This document shows positions 45,800 to 56,171 of a stretch of DNA of 64,000 bases, piece after piece. Position 1 is the first letter of the stretch; every line of letters starts with the position of its first letter. The notes below the pieces were generated by a model. The model was not told the DNA's origin and made no database searches. It saw only the letters and a list, made by a program, of their open reading frames with translations. A program made the translations under genes and the position numbers. The stretch is taken from contig NZ_CBDRBL010000024.1 of NCBI RefSeq assembly GCF_965342175.1, positions 1 through 64,000 on the forward strand. The letters run 5' to 3'. The stretch is from Actinacidiphila sp965342175. GTDB taxonomy: Bacteria; Actinomycetota; Actinomycetes; Streptomycetales; Streptomycetaceae.

Positions 45800-47185
45800 A
45801 TGCCACCCCATCTCGCCGGTGGAAGTGAAGGGCCGGACCGGCTGCGCCCGTTGGTCGAGGTCGTACTCGACGCACTCGCGGCAGGAGCGGCCGCCCGCAA
45901 GGGGCCGCTTCCCGCCGGTGGCCCCGGCGCGGTGGCACGGCGGGTCGGCCATGTGCTGGGGAAGGTCCTGCCGGAGGACGGGAGCGGGGCGGCGGAGGCG
46001 CTGTGCGCGCTGGTCTCGGTCGTCGCCGAGGGCGCGGCCGACCCGGCGGACCCTTTGTGCGCCGCCCATCTGCACTGCCCGCCCCTGGGCGAGGCCGTGG
46101 CGGCCGACCTTGCCGCGAGCGCGCTCAACCCGTCGATGGACTCGTGGGACCAGGCCCCGGCGGCGACCGCGCTGGAGACGGAGGTCACCCGCGCCCTGGC
46201 CCGTCTCGTCCACCCCGATGCGGTGGCGCCGGACGCGCTCGTCACGACCGGCGGCACCGAGTCCAACCAGATCGCGCTCCTGCTGGCCCGGGAGGGCGCC
46301 CCGGACGTACGGGTCGTCGCCGGGGCCAACGCGCACCACAGCGTGCCGCGTGCCGCCTGGCTGCTCGGAATGCGGCCCCCCGTCCTCGTGGACACCCCCC
46401 GCGGCCTGCTCGACCCCGAGCGCGTGCGGGCCGTTCTCGCCGCGGACGACCGCCCGGCCCTGCTCGTCGCCACCGCGGGGACCACGGACACCGGTGACAT
46501 CGACCCCCTGCCCGAACTCGCCCGCACCGCCCGCGAGCACGGCGCGCGCCTGCACATCGACGCCGCGTACGGCGGGCCGCTGCTGTTCAGCGACCGGGAG
46601 GCGCCGCGGCTCGCCGGTCTGCGGGAGGCCGACACCGTCACCCTCGACCTGCACAAGCTGGGCTGGCAGCCCGTGGCGGCCGGGGTGCTCGCGGTGCGGG
46701 AGGCCGCGCTGCTGCACCCGCTGGAGCACCGCGCCGACTACCTGAACGCCGCCGACGACACCGAGGCCGGTCTCCCCGACCTGCTCGGCCGCTCGCTGCG
46801 CACCTCCCGCCGCCCCGACGTGCTCAAGATCGCCGTCACGCTGCGCGCCCTGGGACGCCGCGGCCTGGGCGGGCTCGTGGAGGCGGTCTGCGACCGGGCA
46901 CGGCAGCTCGCGGAGCTCGTCAAACGACATCCCGCACTGACCCTGCGGGCCCGCCCGGCCATCAGCACCGTGCTGTTCCGCCCCATCGGCGCCGGCGACG
47001 AGGAGGTCGCCGTCCTCCGCCGCCGGCTCATGCTCGACGGCCGCGCCGTCCTCGGCCGGGCCCGCGCCGACGGACGGCTCTGGCTCAAGGTCACCCTGCT
47101 CAATCCGGCGACCACACAAGAGGACCTCCAGGCCCTGCTCACGCTCGTCTGCACGACCCACCAGGAAGGCAGCACCCCCCGATGA
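45800..47185 (+). CDS. PLP-dependent decarboxylase, siderophore DesA-like
   Basis: This group II PLP decarboxylase has 461 residues. Segments: TGGTESNQIALLLARE (PLP phosphate), GANAHHSVPRAAWLLG with the ring-stacking His, VATAGTTDTGDIDPLPELA, LHIDAAYGGPLLF (Asp to pyridine N) and TLDLHKLGWQP with the Schiff-base Lys. The family includes lysine (DesA), DABA and aromatic amino-acid decarboxylases. The next gene, overlapping by four bases, is a lysine/amine N-hydroxylase, so cadaverine or a similar diamine is the probable product. ATG at 45800. Confidence 0.88.
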   Translation: MPPHLAGGSEGPDRLRPLVEVVLDALAAGAAARKGPLPAGGPGAVARRVGHVLGKVLPEDGSGAAEALCALVSVVAEGAADPADPLCAAHLHCPPLGEAVAADLAASALNPSMDSWDQAPAATALETEVTRALARLVHPDAVAPDALVTTGGTESNQIALLLAREGAPDVRVVAGANAHHSVPRAAWLLGMRPPVLVDTPRGLLDPERVRAVLAADDRPALLVATAGTTDTGDIDPLPELARTAREHGARLHIDAAYGGPLLFSDREAPRLAGLREADTVTLDLHKLGWQPVAAGVLAVREAALLHPLEHRADYLNAADDTEAGLPDLLGRSLRTSRRPDVLKIAVTLRALGRRGLGGLVEAVCDRARQLAELVKRHPALTLRARPAISTVLFRPIGAGDEEVAVLRRRLMLDGRAVLGRARADGRLWLKVTLLNPATTQEDLQALLTLVCTTHQEGSTPR

Positions 47186-48615
47186 ACACGATCGACGACC
47201 ACGACTCCCACCAGGACCAGCCCTTCGACCTGCTCGGCATCGGCATCGGCCCGTGCAATCTGTCCCTGGCCGCCCTCGCCGACGGTGTCCCGTATCTCAG
47301 CGCGGCCTTCTACGAGCAGGAGTGCTCCTTCCGCTGGCACCCGGGGCTGATGCTCGACGACGCCACCCTCCAAGTGCCGTTCCTCGCCGACCTGGTGAGC
47401 CTCGTCGACCCCACGAGCCGGTGGAGCTACCTGAACTACCTCAGGACCCGCGAGCGGCTCTTCCCGTTCTACTTCGCCGAACGCTTCCACACACACCGCG
47501 CCGAATACGACGCCTACTGCCGATGGGTCGCCGAGTCGCTGCCCAGCACCTGCTTCGGCCACCAGGTCGACACCGTCCGCTGGAACGCCCGGCGCGCCGT
47601 CTTCGAGGTGGACCACACGCGGCTGGATTCCGACGGCCAGGCCGAGGCCCTCGGACGTACGTACGCCCGCAACCTCGTCCTCGGCGTCGGAAGCGCGCCC
47701 TATGTGCCGGAACCGCTGCGGCCGCTCGCCGAGGCGCCCGCCGTCCCCGTCGTGCACTCGGCCCACTACCTGGAGCACCGCGACCGGCTGCTGGCCGCCG
47801 AGCACGTCACCGTCGTCGGCTCCGGGCAGTCCGGCGCAGAGGTCTTCCTCGACCTGCTGCGCGCCCGGCCCGTCGGGCGCGAACGGCTGACGTGGATCGC
47901 CCGCAGCCCCGCGTTCGCCCCGATGGAGTACAGCAAGCTCGGCCTCGAGCAGTTCACCCCCGACTACACGCGCTACTTCCACGGGCTGTCCGAGCCGGTT
48001 CGCGACAACCTCCTGCCCCGCCAGTGGCAGCTGCACCGGGCCATCGACCACGGCACGATCGGCGCCGTCCACGACGAGCTGTACCGCCGCACCGTGGGCG
48101 GCGGCTGGCCGGACGCCGTCCTCACCCCCGGCGTGACGGTCCGCACGGCCGGCCGCAGGGGCATGGGCGCCGTCGAACTCCATCTGGAGCACGAGCAGCA
48201 GGGCGCCCGCAGCAGCCTCATCACCAACGCGGTCGTCCTCGCCACCGGCTACCGCGAGCGCTCCCTCGACGCGCTGCTCGCCCCGATCGACGGGTACATC
48301 GCCCGCGACGCGTCCGGCCGTCCCGTCATCGACGAGTGCCATCGGCTCGAGCTGGACCCGGTCGTCGCCGGCACCGGCGCGGCCGTCCACGTGCAGAACG
48401 CCGAGCGCCACACCCATGGTGTCGGGGCCCCGGATCTGGGGCTCGCGGCCTGGCGCTCGGCGGTCGTGCTCAACGCCGTGACCGGCAAGGAGCCCTATCC
48501 GCTGCCCTCCCGCACGGCCTTCACGACCTTCGGGCTCAGCGCGGCCACCAATCCGGTCAGCCCCTGGACCGCGACCGCTCCTTCCGCAAGGCCCGCAGGT
48601 ATTCGCGGTTCATAG
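47182..48615 (+). CDS. lysine/amine N6-hydroxylase, siderophore DesB-like
   Basis: This FAD- and NADPH-dependent N-hydroxylating monooxygenase (477 residues) is of the IucD/DesB/SidA class. The FAD motif is LLGIGIGPCNLSLAAL, the NADPH motif VTVVGSGQSGAEVFLDLL, the substrate region PGLMLDDATLQVPFLADLV, and the ATGYRE motif near residue 355. It should hydroxylate a terminal amine to make a hydroxamate precursor. ATG at 47182 overlaps the decarboxylase stop. The last about 20 codons run into the convergent sdhB 3' end (overlap about 59 bases), an unusual tail. Confidence 0.9.
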   Translation: MNTIDDHDSHQDQPFDLLGIGIGPCNLSLAALADGVPYLSAAFYEQECSFRWHPGLMLDDATLQVPFLADLVSLVDPTSRWSYLNYLRTRERLFPFYFAERFHTHRAEYDAYCRWVAESLPSTCFGHQVDTVRWNARRAVFEVDHTRLDSDGQAEALGRTYARNLVLGVGSAPYVPEPLRPLAEAPAVPVVHSAHYLEHRDRLLAAEHVTVVGSGQSGAEVFLDLLRARPVGRERLTWIARSPAFAPMEYSKLGLEQFTPDYTRYFHGLSEPVRDNLLPRQWQLHRAIDHGTIGAVHDELYRRTVGGGWPDAVLTPGVTVRTAGRRGMGAVELHLEHEQQGARSSLITNAVVLATGYRERSLDALLAPIDGYIARDASGRPVIDECHRLELDPVVAGTGAAVHVQNAERHTHGVGAPDLGLAAWRSAVVLNAVTGKEPYPLPSRTAFTTFGLSAATNPVSPWTATAPSARPAGIRGS

Positions 48616-49311
48616 CCGCGATCGACGGCAGCGGGATGCCCTTGGGGCAGGCCGTCGCGCACTCCCCGGTGTTGGTGCAGCCGCCGAAGCCCTCGTCGTC
48701 CACGGCCGCGACCATGTCCAGCACCCGGGTCTCGCGTTCGGGCTGCCCCTGGGGCAGCACATTGAGGTGGTTGACCTTGGCCGAGGTGAACAGCATCGCC
48801 GAGCCGTTGGGGCAGGCCGCCACGCACGCGCCGCAGCCGATGCACTCCGCGTGCTCGAAGGCGACGTCGGCGGCCTCCTTCGGGACGGGCGTGGCGTGCG
48901 CCTCCGGCGCGCTGCCCGTCGGCACGCTGATGTAGCCGCCGGCCTGGATCACCCGGTCGAAGGCCGACCGGTCGACGACCAGGTCCTTGACGACCGGGAA
49001 GGCGGCGGCCCGCCACGGTTCGACGTCGATGGTGTCGCCGTCCTGGAAGTGCCGCATGTGCAGCTGGCAGGTGGTGGTCCGCTCCGGGCCGTGCGCCTGC
49101 CCGTTGATGACCATGCCGCAGGCGCCGCAGATGCCCTCGCGGCAGTCGTGGTCGAAGGCGACGGGCTCGTCGCCCGCGAGGATCAGCTCCTCGTTGAGGA
49201 CGTCGAGCATCTCGAGGAACGACATGTCGGGACTGATGTCCTCGACGCGGTAGGTCACCATGGCGCCGTCGTCCTCGGCGGACGGCTGGCGCCAGATGCG
49301 CAGGGTGAGGT

Positions 49312-49315
<4 letters not shown>
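48557..49315 (-). CDS. sdhB: succinate dehydrogenase iron-sulfur subunit
   Basis: SdhB passes electrons from FAD to the membrane subunit. It has 252 residues. The 2Fe-2S site is HDCREGICGACGMVING with a later Cys; the 4Fe-4S and 3Fe-4S/4Fe-4S sites are CIGCGACVAACPNGSAML and CTNTGECATACPKGIPLP. GTG at 49315 overlaps the sdhA stop. It ends the minus-strand sdhCAB operon; its 3' end overlaps the convergent hydroxylase gene. Confidence 0.96.
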
Positions 49316-51246
<1,931 letters not shown>

Positions 51247-51248
51247 GG

Positions 51249-51983
51249 TCACTCCACCCATCCGGTCATCACGGCGACGGGTACGACGAGGAAGCCCGCC
51301 GTCAGCGAGGCCGCCAGCACGTTCGCCGTGATCTTCAGCGCGCGGTCGCGGCGCTTGTTCACCGCCCCCAGGGTCTGCGCGGCGCTCCAGAAGCCGTGCC
51401 TGATGTGCAGGCCGAGGGCGAGCATCGCGACGATGTAGACGACGTTCACCCACCAGATCCGGAAGTCGGCCACGATGTTCTCGTAGGGGTGGTGCTCCTT
51501 GCCCAGCGGGTTCACGGTGAGCATGGTCAGGTCGAGGATGTGCCAGACGATGTAGAGCCCGAGGATCACACCGCCCCAGCGCATCGTGCGGGTCGCGTAG
51601 CTGGCCCGCTGCCTCTTGTGCTCGTACTTCGCCGGGCGCGCCCTGATGTCGCGTCGGCTGAGCTGGTAGGCGGCGACACCGTGCAGCACCACGGCGACGA
51701 CGAGACCGGTGCGCTGGATGTACAGGTACCAACTGTTGTGCAGGGCGGGCTCGCCGATGGTGCGCAGCCACGCCGCGTACCCGTTGAACTCCTCCGGGCC
51801 GAAGAAGATCTTCAGGTTTCCCAGCATGTGGGCGACCAGGAACAGCAGCATGATCACGCCGGTCCCGGCCATGACCGCCTTCTTGCCCACGGTCGAGCCC
51901 CACAGTGCCCCAAGGAGCGACGGACGGCGGCCTGGTGCCGTCGTCCTCTCCGTCTCCTTCGTCCTCGTCGTCGCCACAGCCAT
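51249..51983 (-). CDS. sdhC: succinate dehydrogenase cytochrome b subunit
   Basis: SdhC anchors the complex and passes electrons to quinone. The 244-residue protein has five predicted helices: KKAVMAGTGVIMLLFLVAHMLGN, the pair of helices bounded by YIQRTGLVVAVVLHGVAAYQL, GVILGLYIVWHILDLTM, VVYIVAMLALGLHIRHGF and VLAASLTAGFLVVPVAV. Conserved His residues in helices 1, 2, 3 and 4 can ligate two haems, as in type B enzymes. ATG at 51983 is the first gene of the operon. There is no sdhD, as expected for this class. Confidence 0.93.
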   Translation of the reverse strand: MAVATTRTKETERTTAPGRRPSLLGALWGSTVGKKAVMAGTGVIMLLFLVAHMLGNLKIFFGPEEFNGYAAWLRTIGEPALHNSWYLYIQRTGLVVAVVLHGVAAYQLSRRDIRARPAKYEHKRQRASYATRTMRWGGVILGLYIVWHILDLTMLTVNPLGKEHHPYENIVADFRIWWVNVVYIVAMLALGLHIRHGFWSAAQTLGAVNKRRDRALKITANVLAASLTAGFLVVPVAVMTGWVE

Positions 51984-52021
51984 ACGCCTGACGCTAGGCG
52001 GACCTGCGACGACAGGTCCAA
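51984..52021 (-). promoter_or_regulatory. candidate leaderless sdhC promoter with operator
   Basis: On the minus strand TTGGAC (52021-52016), a 19-base spacer and TAGCGT (51996-51991) stand seven bases before the ATG at 51983. The 20-bp palindrome at 52000-52019 (GGACCTG and CAGGTCC around six bases) lies between them, so a repressor bound there would block transcription. Confidence 0.5.
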
Positions 52022-52041
52022 GACATGTTCCAGCTTGTTTC

Positions 52042-52076
52042 GATAGGACACGCCTATCCGGGGTTATGGTGCGGCT
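52042..52076 (+). promoter_or_regulatory. LysR-type box and candidate leaderless lysR promoter
   Basis: GATAGG-N5-CCTATC (52042-52058) is a perfect palindrome containing T-N11-A, the LysR-type regulator motif. TATGGT (52065-52070) ends six bases before the lysR ATG at 52077 and no ribosome site precedes it, so the mRNA may be leaderless. The box just upstream suggests autoregulation and, across the 93-bp spacer, control of sdhCAB. Confidence 0.55.
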
Positions 52077-52964
52077 ATGCAGCTGCAGCAACTCGTGTAC
52101 TTCCTCGCGGTCGCCGACACCCGGCACTTCACCCGCGCCGCCGAGCGCGTCCACGTCGCGCAGCCCTCGCTCTCGCAGCAGATCAAGGCCCTGGAGCGAG
52201 AGCTCGGGGCGAGCCTGTTCAGCCGCGCCCGCGGCAACATCGCCCTGACCGACGCCGGCGAGGCCCTGCTGCCGCTGGCGCGCCGCATCATCGCCGACAC
52301 CGAGACCGCCACCCAGGAGGTCCAGGAACTGGTGCACCTGCGCCGCGGCCGGGTGCGCCTGGGCGCCACCCCCAGCCTCGCCACCGGCCTGCTGCCCGAC
52401 GTGCTGCGCGACTTCCACGACCGCTACCCCGGCATCCGGCTGGTCGTCGAGCAGGGCGGCTCACGCGACCTGGTGCGCGAGCTGGCCTCCGGAAGCCTCG
52501 ACCTCGCCCTGATCGTCCTGCCGCTGCAGAGCCACGACCCGGCTCTGGACGCCACACCGCTGCTCCACGAGGACCTGGTGGTGGTGACCGCCGTGGACGG
52601 GCCGCCCCCCTGCGAGGGCCCCGCCATCCGGATCGGCGACCTCAGGGACCGGCCGCTGGTGATGTTCCGCAGCGGCTACGACCTGCGCGACCTCACCGTC
52701 GCCGCGTGCCGGGCGGCCGGCTTCGAGCCGCGGTTCGCGATCGAGGGCGGCGAGATGGACGCCGTCCTGGGCTTCGTCGAGGCCGGACTCGGGCCCGCGG
52801 TCGTCCCCGGCATGGTGGCCGGACGCCGCCCCCGGCTGCGCACGACCCCCTTCGAGGCCCCAGGGCTGCAGCGCACGGTCGCCCTGGCGCACCGCAAGGA
52901 CGTCGAACCCCCGCGCGCCGCCCGGGAGCTGCGCCGTGTGCTGCTGGAACACGTGCCCGTCTGA
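52077..52964 (+). CDS. LysR-family transcriptional regulator divergent from sdhCAB
   Basis: This 295-residue LysR-type regulator starts MQLQQLVYFLAVADTRHFTR and continues AAERVHVAQPSLSQQIKALE, the winged helix-turn-helix. The effector domain begins around residue 90 with GRVRLGATPSLATGLLPDVL. The last residues are HVPV. It is divergent from sdhCAB, and a LysR box lies between them. The likely role is sensing a carbon metabolite to adjust succinate dehydrogenase, though that is inference from arrangement. ATG at 52077. Confidence 0.92.
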   Translation: MQLQQLVYFLAVADTRHFTRAAERVHVAQPSLSQQIKALERELGASLFSRARGNIALTDAGEALLPLARRIIADTETATQEVQELVHLRRGRVRLGATPSLATGLLPDVLRDFHDRYPGIRLVVEQGGSRDLVRELASGSLDLALIVLPLQSHDPALDATPLLHEDLVVVTAVDGPPPCEGPAIRIGDLRDRPLVMFRSGYDLRDLTVAACRAAGFEPRFAIEGGEMDAVLGFVEAGLGPAVVPGMVAGRRPRLRTTPFEAPGLQRTVALAHRKDVEPPRAARELRRVLLEHVPV

Positions 52965-53736
52965 GCCCGCCGCGCGCGCCCGGCCTGCACGGCGTCCGCG
53001 CCCGCGGCCCGCGGCACGCCGGAGGCCATGTGCGCGCCCCGCACCTGGCCTCCTCCCGCACCGGCGACTGCCGGCGCCCGCAGGCGCGGCTCCAGAAGAC
53101 CGGCACGCCGCCGCTGGTCAGCCTCCAGTCCTGCGCGGCGAAGCGCGCAGGGTCGACGGAGCCGTTCCGCACCACGTGCTGATGGTGTTCCGGATCTCCT
53201 CGGAGTGCGCCCACACCCGCGGCGCCGAGGCGGCGGCGGGGAAGTCGCCGCCGCCGTTGGCCCGGTCGTGGTGGACGTGCCGGCACGAAGCGGGCCGACT
53301 CGTCGATCGGTGCGCCCTGGAAGAGCACGTGCGGCAGCCGGGAACCGGCGGGGCGGGAGATGCCGATGTCATAGGTGACGCCGCCGACCACGTCGTCGTT
53401 GTAGTCGGCGTGCCGCCCGTGTTCGTCAGCTTCGCGACGCCGACGGGAGCGTCGGGCGCTGTCTGCGCGGAGTCGTTCGCGGAGAGGGAGATGTACGCCT
53501 TGACCCGGGCGCCGGTCAGCACCCTGGCTTCCTCCCTGCGATTCGGCGGCACGTGTCGGCTCCTGGAGTCCGGAGGCGCGCCCGGCGGTCGCTCGGGGCG
53601 CGGTGATCGTCGCCGGTCGCGTGGACCGGCTGCGGTGACGCGCGTAGATCCTGGCGCTCGGGTGCTCCCGGACAACAGCCCCGCCGGGGCGAACAGATGG
53701 CTCGTCACCACCCCGTGGGCCTGGCAGGGTGGACAC
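52965..53736. other. intergenic 772 bp with 5'-nucleotidase relic
   Basis: Other than the relic at about 53090-53420 on the minus strand, I see no gene. The right end should hold the promoter of the SIMPL gene. Confidence 0.5.
53090..53420 (-). pseudogene. C-terminal relic of a secreted 5'-nucleotidase
   Basis: Read down the minus strand, three frames give ADYNDDVVGGVTYDI, then GSRLPHVLFQGAPIDESARF, then RANGGGDFPAAASAPRVW with EEIRNTI, then NGSVDPARFAAQDWRL. In this order they match the C-terminal domain of bacterial 5'-nucleotidase/UshA-type secreted phosphoesterases (substrate-binding NYRANGGGDFP block). At least two frameshifts separate the pieces and the N-terminal metallophosphatase domain is gone. 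This is a decayed gene. Confidence 0.75.
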
Positions 53737-54441
53737 ATGACCACAGAACCGGCCAGGGCCTACCCGACCCCCGAGGTCCCGCACATCGGGGTGCGGGGCG
53801 AGGCGACGCTCGAGGTCGAGCCCGAGCTCGCCCGGATCGCCGTCACCGTCAGCGCCCGCGGCACCGACCGCCGTGCCGTGCTGGACGACCTCGGCCGCCG
53901 CAATGCGCAGGTCCTCGAACTCGTCAAGGCCTGTGGCGACGCCGTCGAGAAGCTGGAGACCGGCGCTTTCGTGATCACCCCCGAGCTGCGGGACCGGGGC
54001 CGCGGCGAACGCGTACGGGCTTACCACGGCAGCGTGCGCGTGGGCGCCGCCCTGGTCGACTTCACCGCCTTGGGGGAGCTCACCACCCGGCTGGCCGACC
54101 TGGAGCTCACCCGCCTCGACGGCCCCTGGTGGTCGCTGCGCCCCGACTCCCCGGCCTATGGCGAGGCCCGCAGGCAGGCGGCGCGCGACGCGGTGCGGCG
54201 CGCCCGCGAGTACGCGCAGGCGCTCGGCGCCCGCCTGGTCGCCCTGGTCGAACTGGCCGACGAGGGGGTGCAGCAGTCCGCGCCCTTCCGTGCCCACCCG
54301 GCGATGCGGACGGCAGCCTTCGCGGCGCGCGGCGGTGCCGAGGAGGCCGTCCGGGCCCTTGACCTGGAGCCGGAACGGCAGAGCGTGTACGCGCAGGTCA
54401 CCGCACACTTCACGATGACAGCACCCGACCTGTCGTCCTGA
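53737..54441 (+). CDS. SIMPL domain protein
   Basis: This 234-residue protein has a SIMPL (DUF541) domain: IGVRGEATLEVEPELARIAVTVSARG at the N-terminus, GAFVITPELRDRG in the middle, and ARRQAARDAVRRAREYAQALG with VYAQVTAHF at the end. No signal peptide is visible, unlike many periplasmic members. ATG at 53737; the Shine-Dalgarno is poor. The family has no firm biochemical function. It precedes pyk. Confidence 0.88.
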   Translation: MTTEPARAYPTPEVPHIGVRGEATLEVEPELARIAVTVSARGTDRRAVLDDLGRRNAQVLELVKACGDAVEKLETGAFVITPELRDRGRGERVRAYHGSVRVGAALVDFTALGELTTRLADLELTRLDGPWWSLRPDSPAYGEARRQAARDAVRRAREYAQALGARLVALVELADEGVQQSAPFRAHPAMRTAAFAARGGAEEAVRALDLEPERQSVYAQVTAHFTMTAPDLSS

Positions 54442-54586
54442 GCGCCGCGTCGCGATGCGCCCACGGGGCGCTCATCGGAGCGGATTATGGCTCACTTGAC
54501 CACTCGTCAATCGTCACCCCTCCGGCTGATGTTCCACGGTCGCCCCCACACGCTTCTTACTGTGAAGTAGGTCATAGGCTCGCTCC

Positions 54587-56026
54587 ATGCGCCGAGCAAA
54601 AATCGTCTGCACCCTCGGGCCCGCCACCGACTCCTACGACCAGATCAAGGACCTGGTAGAAGCCGGTATGGACGTCGCCCGCCTGAACATGAGCCATGGC
54701 TGCCACGCCGACCACGAGGAGCGTTATCGGCGCGTGCGCAAGGCCGCCGAAGAGAGCGGCCGAAGCGTCGGGATCCTCGCGGACCTGCAGGGCCCGAAGA
54801 TCCGGCTGGGACGCTTCGCGGAGGGCCCCGTCCTCCTCGAACGCGGTGACGAGTTCACGATCACCACCGAGGAGGTCGAGGGCGACCGTCTGATCTGCGG
54901 CACCACCTACAAGGGCCTCGCCGCCGACGTCACGCGCGGTGAGCGGATCCTCGTCGACGACGGCCGCGTCACCCTGGAGGTCACCGGCGTCGAGGGCCCG
55001 CGGGTCCGCACCCTGTGCGTCGAGGGCGGTCTGATCTCCGACAACAAGGGGCTCAACCTCCCTGGTGTCGCGGTCTCCGTGCCCGCCTTGTCCGAGAAGG
55101 ACGTCGAGGACCTGCGCTGGGCGCTGCGCACCGGTGCCGACATCATCGCGCTGTCCTTCGTCCGCAGCGGCCGCGACGCCGAGGACGTGCTGCGCGTCAT
55201 GCGCGAGGAGGACCGCCGGGTCCCCGTCATCGCCAAGATCGAGAAGCCGCAGGCGGTCGACAACCTCGAGGAGATCGTCGCCGCGTTCGACGGGATCATG
55301 GTGGCCCGCGGCGACCTCGGCGTCGAGATGCCGCTGGAGGCCGTGCCCCTGGTGCAGAAGCGCGCCGTCGCGCTCGCGCGGCGCAACGCCAAGCCGGTGA
55401 TCGTCGCGACGCAGATGCTGGAGTCGATGATCGACTCCTCGCGCCCCACCCGCGCCGAGGCCTCGGACGTCGCCAACGCCGTCGTGGACGGCGCCGACGC
55501 GGTCATGCTCTCCGGCGAGACCAGCGTCGGAAAGCATCCCGTCGAGACGGTCAGGACCATGGGCCGGATCGTCGCCGCCGCCGAGCAGGACATGCTCGCG
55601 GCCGGCCTTCCGCCGCTGACGGAGCAGAACAAGCCCCGCACCCAGGGCGGCGCCGTCGCGCGCGCGGCAGCGGAGATGGGCGACTTCCTCGACGCCGCGT
55701 ATCTGGTGGCCTTCACCCAGTCCGGCGACACCGCCCGGCGGCTCTCCCGCTACCGCTCGCCCATCCCCGTGCTCGCCTTCAGCCCCGAGCCGGACACCCG
55801 CGCGCAGCTCAGCCTCACTTGGGGCGTGGAGACCTTCCTCGGGCCGACGGTGCAGACGACCGACGAGATGATCGACCAGGTCGACGAGCAGCTGCTGCGG
55901 ATGGGCCGCTGCCAGGTGGGCGACACCATCGTCATCACGGCGGGCTCGCCGCTCGGGGTCCCGGGGACGACCAACCTGGTGCGCGTGCACCGCGTCGGCG
56001 AGGACGACTCCTCTTCGCACCGCTGA
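54587..56026 (+). CDS. pyk: pyruvate kinase
   Basis: Pyruvate kinase converts PEP and ADP to pyruvate and ATP. The 479-residue protein starts MRRAKIVCTLGPATDSYDQI and shows MDVARLNMSHG, the catalytic VIAKIEKPQAVDNL, IMVARGDLGVEMPLEAVPL, ATQMLESMIDSSRPTRAE and the C-terminal allosteric domain. ATG at 54587. The 145-bp upstream spacer holds TTGAC and GTCAA separated by five bases (54496-54512), a small palindrome that overlaps a possible -35 element. Confidence 0.96.
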   Translation: MRRAKIVCTLGPATDSYDQIKDLVEAGMDVARLNMSHGCHADHEERYRRVRKAAEESGRSVGILADLQGPKIRLGRFAEGPVLLERGDEFTITTEEVEGDRLICGTTYKGLAADVTRGERILVDDGRVTLEVTGVEGPRVRTLCVEGGLISDNKGLNLPGVAVSVPALSEKDVEDLRWALRTGADIIALSFVRSGRDAEDVLRVMREEDRRVPVIAKIEKPQAVDNLEEIVAAFDGIMVARGDLGVEMPLEAVPLVQKRAVALARRNAKPVIVATQMLESMIDSSRPTRAEASDVANAVVDGADAVMLSGETSVGKHPVETVRTMGRIVAAAEQDMLAAGLPPLTEQNKPRTQGGAVARAAAEMGDFLDAAYLVAFTQSGDTARRLSRYRSPIPVLAFSPEPDTRAQLSLTWGVETFLGPTVQTTDEMIDQVDEQLLRMGRCQVGDTIVITAGSPLGVPGTTNLVRVHRVGEDDSSSHR

Positions 56027-56171
56027 CGTCGCGGACGCCGTCGGCATCCCTGGCCGGGCGGTGGCGTCGGAAGCGGTGTCAGCCCCGACGGACCGGCGGG
56101 CGAGGGCCGAGCGGACGGCCGCGCCGGAACGCGGCGCCGACCGGGTGTCGTGGCGAGACGTTCGCGCCGCG

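Noticed and set aside
54496..54512. A Rex-type or other redox operator before pyk
   Set aside because: The TTGAC-N5-GTCAA repeat and the TGTGAA tract at about 54561 do not match the Rex consensus well enough.
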